This document shows positions 5,188-6,529 of a stretch of 6,529 nucleotides of DNA, in pieces; position 1 is the first letter of the stretch; the number at the start of each line of letters is the position of its first letter. A program made the position numbers and the translations under genes. The notes beneath the pieces are model-generated. The model was not told the DNA's origin, made no database searches, and worked only from the letters and a program-made list of their open reading frames with translations. Source of the stretch: Bacteroidota bacterium (lineage in GTDB: Bacteria > Bacteroidota > Bacteroidia > Chitinophagales > Chitinophagaceae); NCBI GenBank assembly GCA_026391115.1, contig JAPLER010000142.1:1-6529 (forward strand), in the 5' to 3' direction.

Positions 5188-6027
5188 TTATTTTAAATCG
5201 TTTATACGCTTTTCTATTTCTTTTTTAATTTCAGCATTATCTAACAAATCTTGGGCTTTGTTATAAAATATTGTTGCATTGGCTTTATCTTTCATCTGCT
5301 CGTAACATTCAGCAAGATGTAAAATATAAATCACATTTTTCGGCTCATTACCATTCAATAAAATAAAGTGCTCAACTGCCTTAGCAAATTGTCCACTTTT
5401 CTTTCCTCCTAAACCTAAAATATAATGAGCAAATAAATTATCAGGGTGCTGTGTTAGTATAATTTTTATTGGCATTATTCCATTGTTCATTGGATCATTG
5501 GAAATATTGCCCAAAATATTACAAGCAGCTAACCCAATTTTACTACTATCGTTGTTTGGATTTATAGTTAACGCTTTATCAAAAAGAACTTTTGCATTTG
5601 TTGCCAACCAAGATTGAACATCTGGATTTGCAACATCCAACAAGCTACTTAAATATTGTTGGGCGGCGAATGTGAGGGTTTTTTCTGAATTTTCCAACTT
5701 AGCTGCTTCGCCATTGTAAAATAAATATGGTTCTATAATATGTGCAGAGTCTTTCCATAAAGCTGCCAATTGCTTGTAGTTATTGGCTTTAACGCTATTG
5801 TCAGTCATATTTACAGCTGCTTCTAATGTTTTAATTTTTTGTTGCAAACTTGGGTTTAGCGTTGCTTTTGCCTTAACTAATATTTCATTAAAATTAAAAT
5901 TAGAGGCCGTTGCAGTAGGAGCAATAACTTCTTTTTCCTTATTGGGATTAACTGTTTTGCCAAAAAATATTAAACAAATTAATAATACCACCCCACCACC
6001 CAAGACATATAATTGTTGTTTACGCAC
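5188..6027 (-). CDS. Membrane-anchored TPR protein
   Basis: The 279-residue protein has an N-terminal membrane anchor (about residues 6-23, LYVLGGGVVLLICLIFFG, after basic MRK) with no lipobox or clear cleavage site, so the body probably faces the periplasm. A Thr/Ala/Asn-rich linker (about 28-45) follows, then an all-helical region. TPR-type helix pairs are clearest at 130-170 (ANPDVQSW, VLFDKALTINPNND), 195-225 (PDNLFAHYILGLGGKKSGQFAKAVEHF) quoted in part by its ends, and 229-262 (NVIYILHLAECYEQMKDKA then FYNKAQDLL). TPR units bind partner proteins; the partner is unknown. The start is GTG at 6025-6027, preceded by a perfect -7 box at 6041-6048. Its position just upstream of the AURKAIP1/COX24 gene and rng is suggestive of a role tied to translation or RNA processing, but this rests on context only. 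Confidence 0.8.
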   Translation of the reverse strand: MRKQQLYVLGGGVVLLICLIFFGKTVNPNKEKEVIAPTATASNFNFNEILVKAKATLNPSLQQKIKTLEAAVNMTDNSVKANNYKQLAALWKDSAHIIEPYLFYNGEAAKLENSEKTLTFAAQQYLSSLLDVANPDVQSWLATNAKVLFDKALTINPNNDSSKIGLAACNILGNISNDPMNNGIMPIKIILTQHPDNLFAHYILGLGGKKSGQFAKAVEHFILLNGNEPKNVIYILHLAECYEQMKDKANATIFYNKAQDLLDNAEIKKEIEKRINDLK

Positions 6028-6040
6028 TGTATTTTTTTTG

Positions 6041-6048
6041 CAAATGTA
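6041..6048 (-). promoter_or_regulatory. Candidate promoter -7 box for the TPR gene cluster
   Basis: On the minus strand this reads TACATTTG, a perfect TAnnTTTG box, 13 bases before the GTG of the TPR gene and inside the 57-base gap after the CrtA-like gene. It would start an operon of TPR, AURKAIP1/COX24 and possibly rng. The -33 element is not clear. Confidence 0.5.
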
Positions 6049-6084
6049 GTTGGTGATTTGTTACAGTAATTAACAGAAATATTC

Positions 6085-6529
6085 TCACTTATGTTCAAAC
6101 TCGTCAATCACTTCAAAACGTGCGAACATTTCTTCGCTATACCAGTCTTCTTTTCTTGTTTTTGTTATTACATCTTTGTGTTCTTTCATCTTGTATGCAA
6201 ATGTTTTCATCGCATCAATATTTTCCCAAATACTAAGTGTAGCTTGTTTTAAAAAAGGCACCTCTCCTATTCCATAACTTGCTACTAAGCCTTTTGTATT
6301 TTTAATTTGATGGTTTACTAAAGGAACATTTCTCCAAAACTGTTTAGCCTTTCTTAGTCTTATTGTAGCCCTTGTTAGTACTGCAATTTTGCCAGAAATG
6401 TTATTTTCTATTTGTGGTAAATTTTCAAAGCATAATTTCCCATCCCAAGTTCCTTTGCTTGATATTGGTTTTAAAACAAATGTTTTGGTAGTGCACTTAA
6501 AAAGCTTGATATACAAATGAATAAGTTTA
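6085..6529 (-). CDS. Spheroidene monooxygenase-like (CrtA family) protein, C-terminal part
   Basis: The frame ends at TGA 6085-6087 and stays open to the right edge, so the N-terminus lies beyond 6529. The visible part resembles the C-terminal two thirds of proteins annotated as spheroidene monooxygenase in Bacteroidota, usually about 220-240 residues. Matching features are GTWDGKLCF, an IAVLTRATIRLRK segment, FWRNVP, GLVASYGIGEVPFLKQATLS, IWENIDAMKTFAYKMKEHKDV and the ending TRKEDWYSEEMFARF. True CrtA adds a keto group to acyclic carotenoids in phototrophic bacteria; in this lineage the substrate is unknown and the name may be misleading. A TTG at 6514-6516 could be read as a start, but it falls inside the conserved region and codons upstream of it remain open, so it is not the real one. 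The gene runs into the TPR gene's promoter region after 57 bases. Confidence 0.75.
   Translation of the reverse strand, partial: KLIHLYIKLFKCTTKTFVLKPISSKGTWDGKLCFENLPQIENNISGKIAVLTRATIRLRKAKQFWRNVPLVNHQIKNTKGLVASYGIGEVPFLKQATLSIWENIDAMKTFAYKMKEHKDVITKTRKEDWYSEEMFARFEVIDEFEHK

Noticed and set aside
5783..6049. Plus-strand open frame opposite the TPR gene
   Set aside because: It is antisense to the well-supported TPR protein, covering its membrane anchor, so its hydrophobic look is a mirror of that coding sequence.
6514..6516. TTG as the start of the CrtA-like protein
   Set aside because: The frame remains open to the window edge and the family is longer by some 80-90 residues, so the true start is outside.
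1..6529. Mobile element, defence system, CRISPR array, tRNA or riboswitch
   Set aside because: I looked for transposase or integrase motifs, spaced identical repeats, cloverleaf-like segments and conserved riboswitch cores and found none; the genes are housekeeping or envelope proteins.

Overview
The window is AT-rich chromosomal DNA that looks like a member of the Bacteroidota, most likely near the Chitinophagaceae. This placement is an inference. It rests on a futalosine-type menaquinone gene, a two-domain 3-hydroxyanthranilate dioxygenase, a 31-residue AURKAIP1/COX24-type basic protein of the kind known from Bacteroidota, no clear Shine-Dalgarno sequences, and repeated TAnnTTTG-type promoter boxes just upstream of starts. 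There are no mobile elements, CRISPR arrays, tRNA or rRNA genes, and no stretch over 300 bases lacks a gene.

Layout from left to right. The 3' end of pgi (+, 1-122) runs tail to tail into mqnA (-, 109-858), and their coding regions overlap by 14 bases. A secreted protein of unknown function follows on + (best start 997, end 1935). It converges on the 3-hydroxyanthranilate 3,4-dioxygenase gene (-, 1941-2462) with 5 bases between them. lipB (+, 2553-3257) is divergent from the dioxygenase. lipB and rng (-, 3293-4846) converge on a near-perfect palindrome that serves as a two-way terminator. Upstream of rng on the same strand lie a 217-base leader with repeats and hairpins, a 31-codon gene for a very basic AURKAIP1/COX24 protein (5064-5159), a membrane-anchored TPR protein (5188-6027), and the 3' part of a gene for a spheroidene monooxygenase-like (CrtA family) protein that leaves the window at 6529.

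Most genes are unrelated housekeeping functions: glycolysis, menaquinone synthesis, NAD synthesis from tryptophan, and lipoate attachment. The one group that may act together is the minus-strand run TPR protein - AURKAIP1/COX24 protein - RNase G, which suggests rRNA processing or ribosome assembly. Four proposed starts are GTG or TTG codons. For two of those initially considered (943 and 6516) the sequence argues against the obvious non-ATG start. I see no convincing new defence or mobile system. The most unusual items are the tiny basic protein gene, the structured leader in front of rng, and the terminator that overlaps both flanking stop codons.
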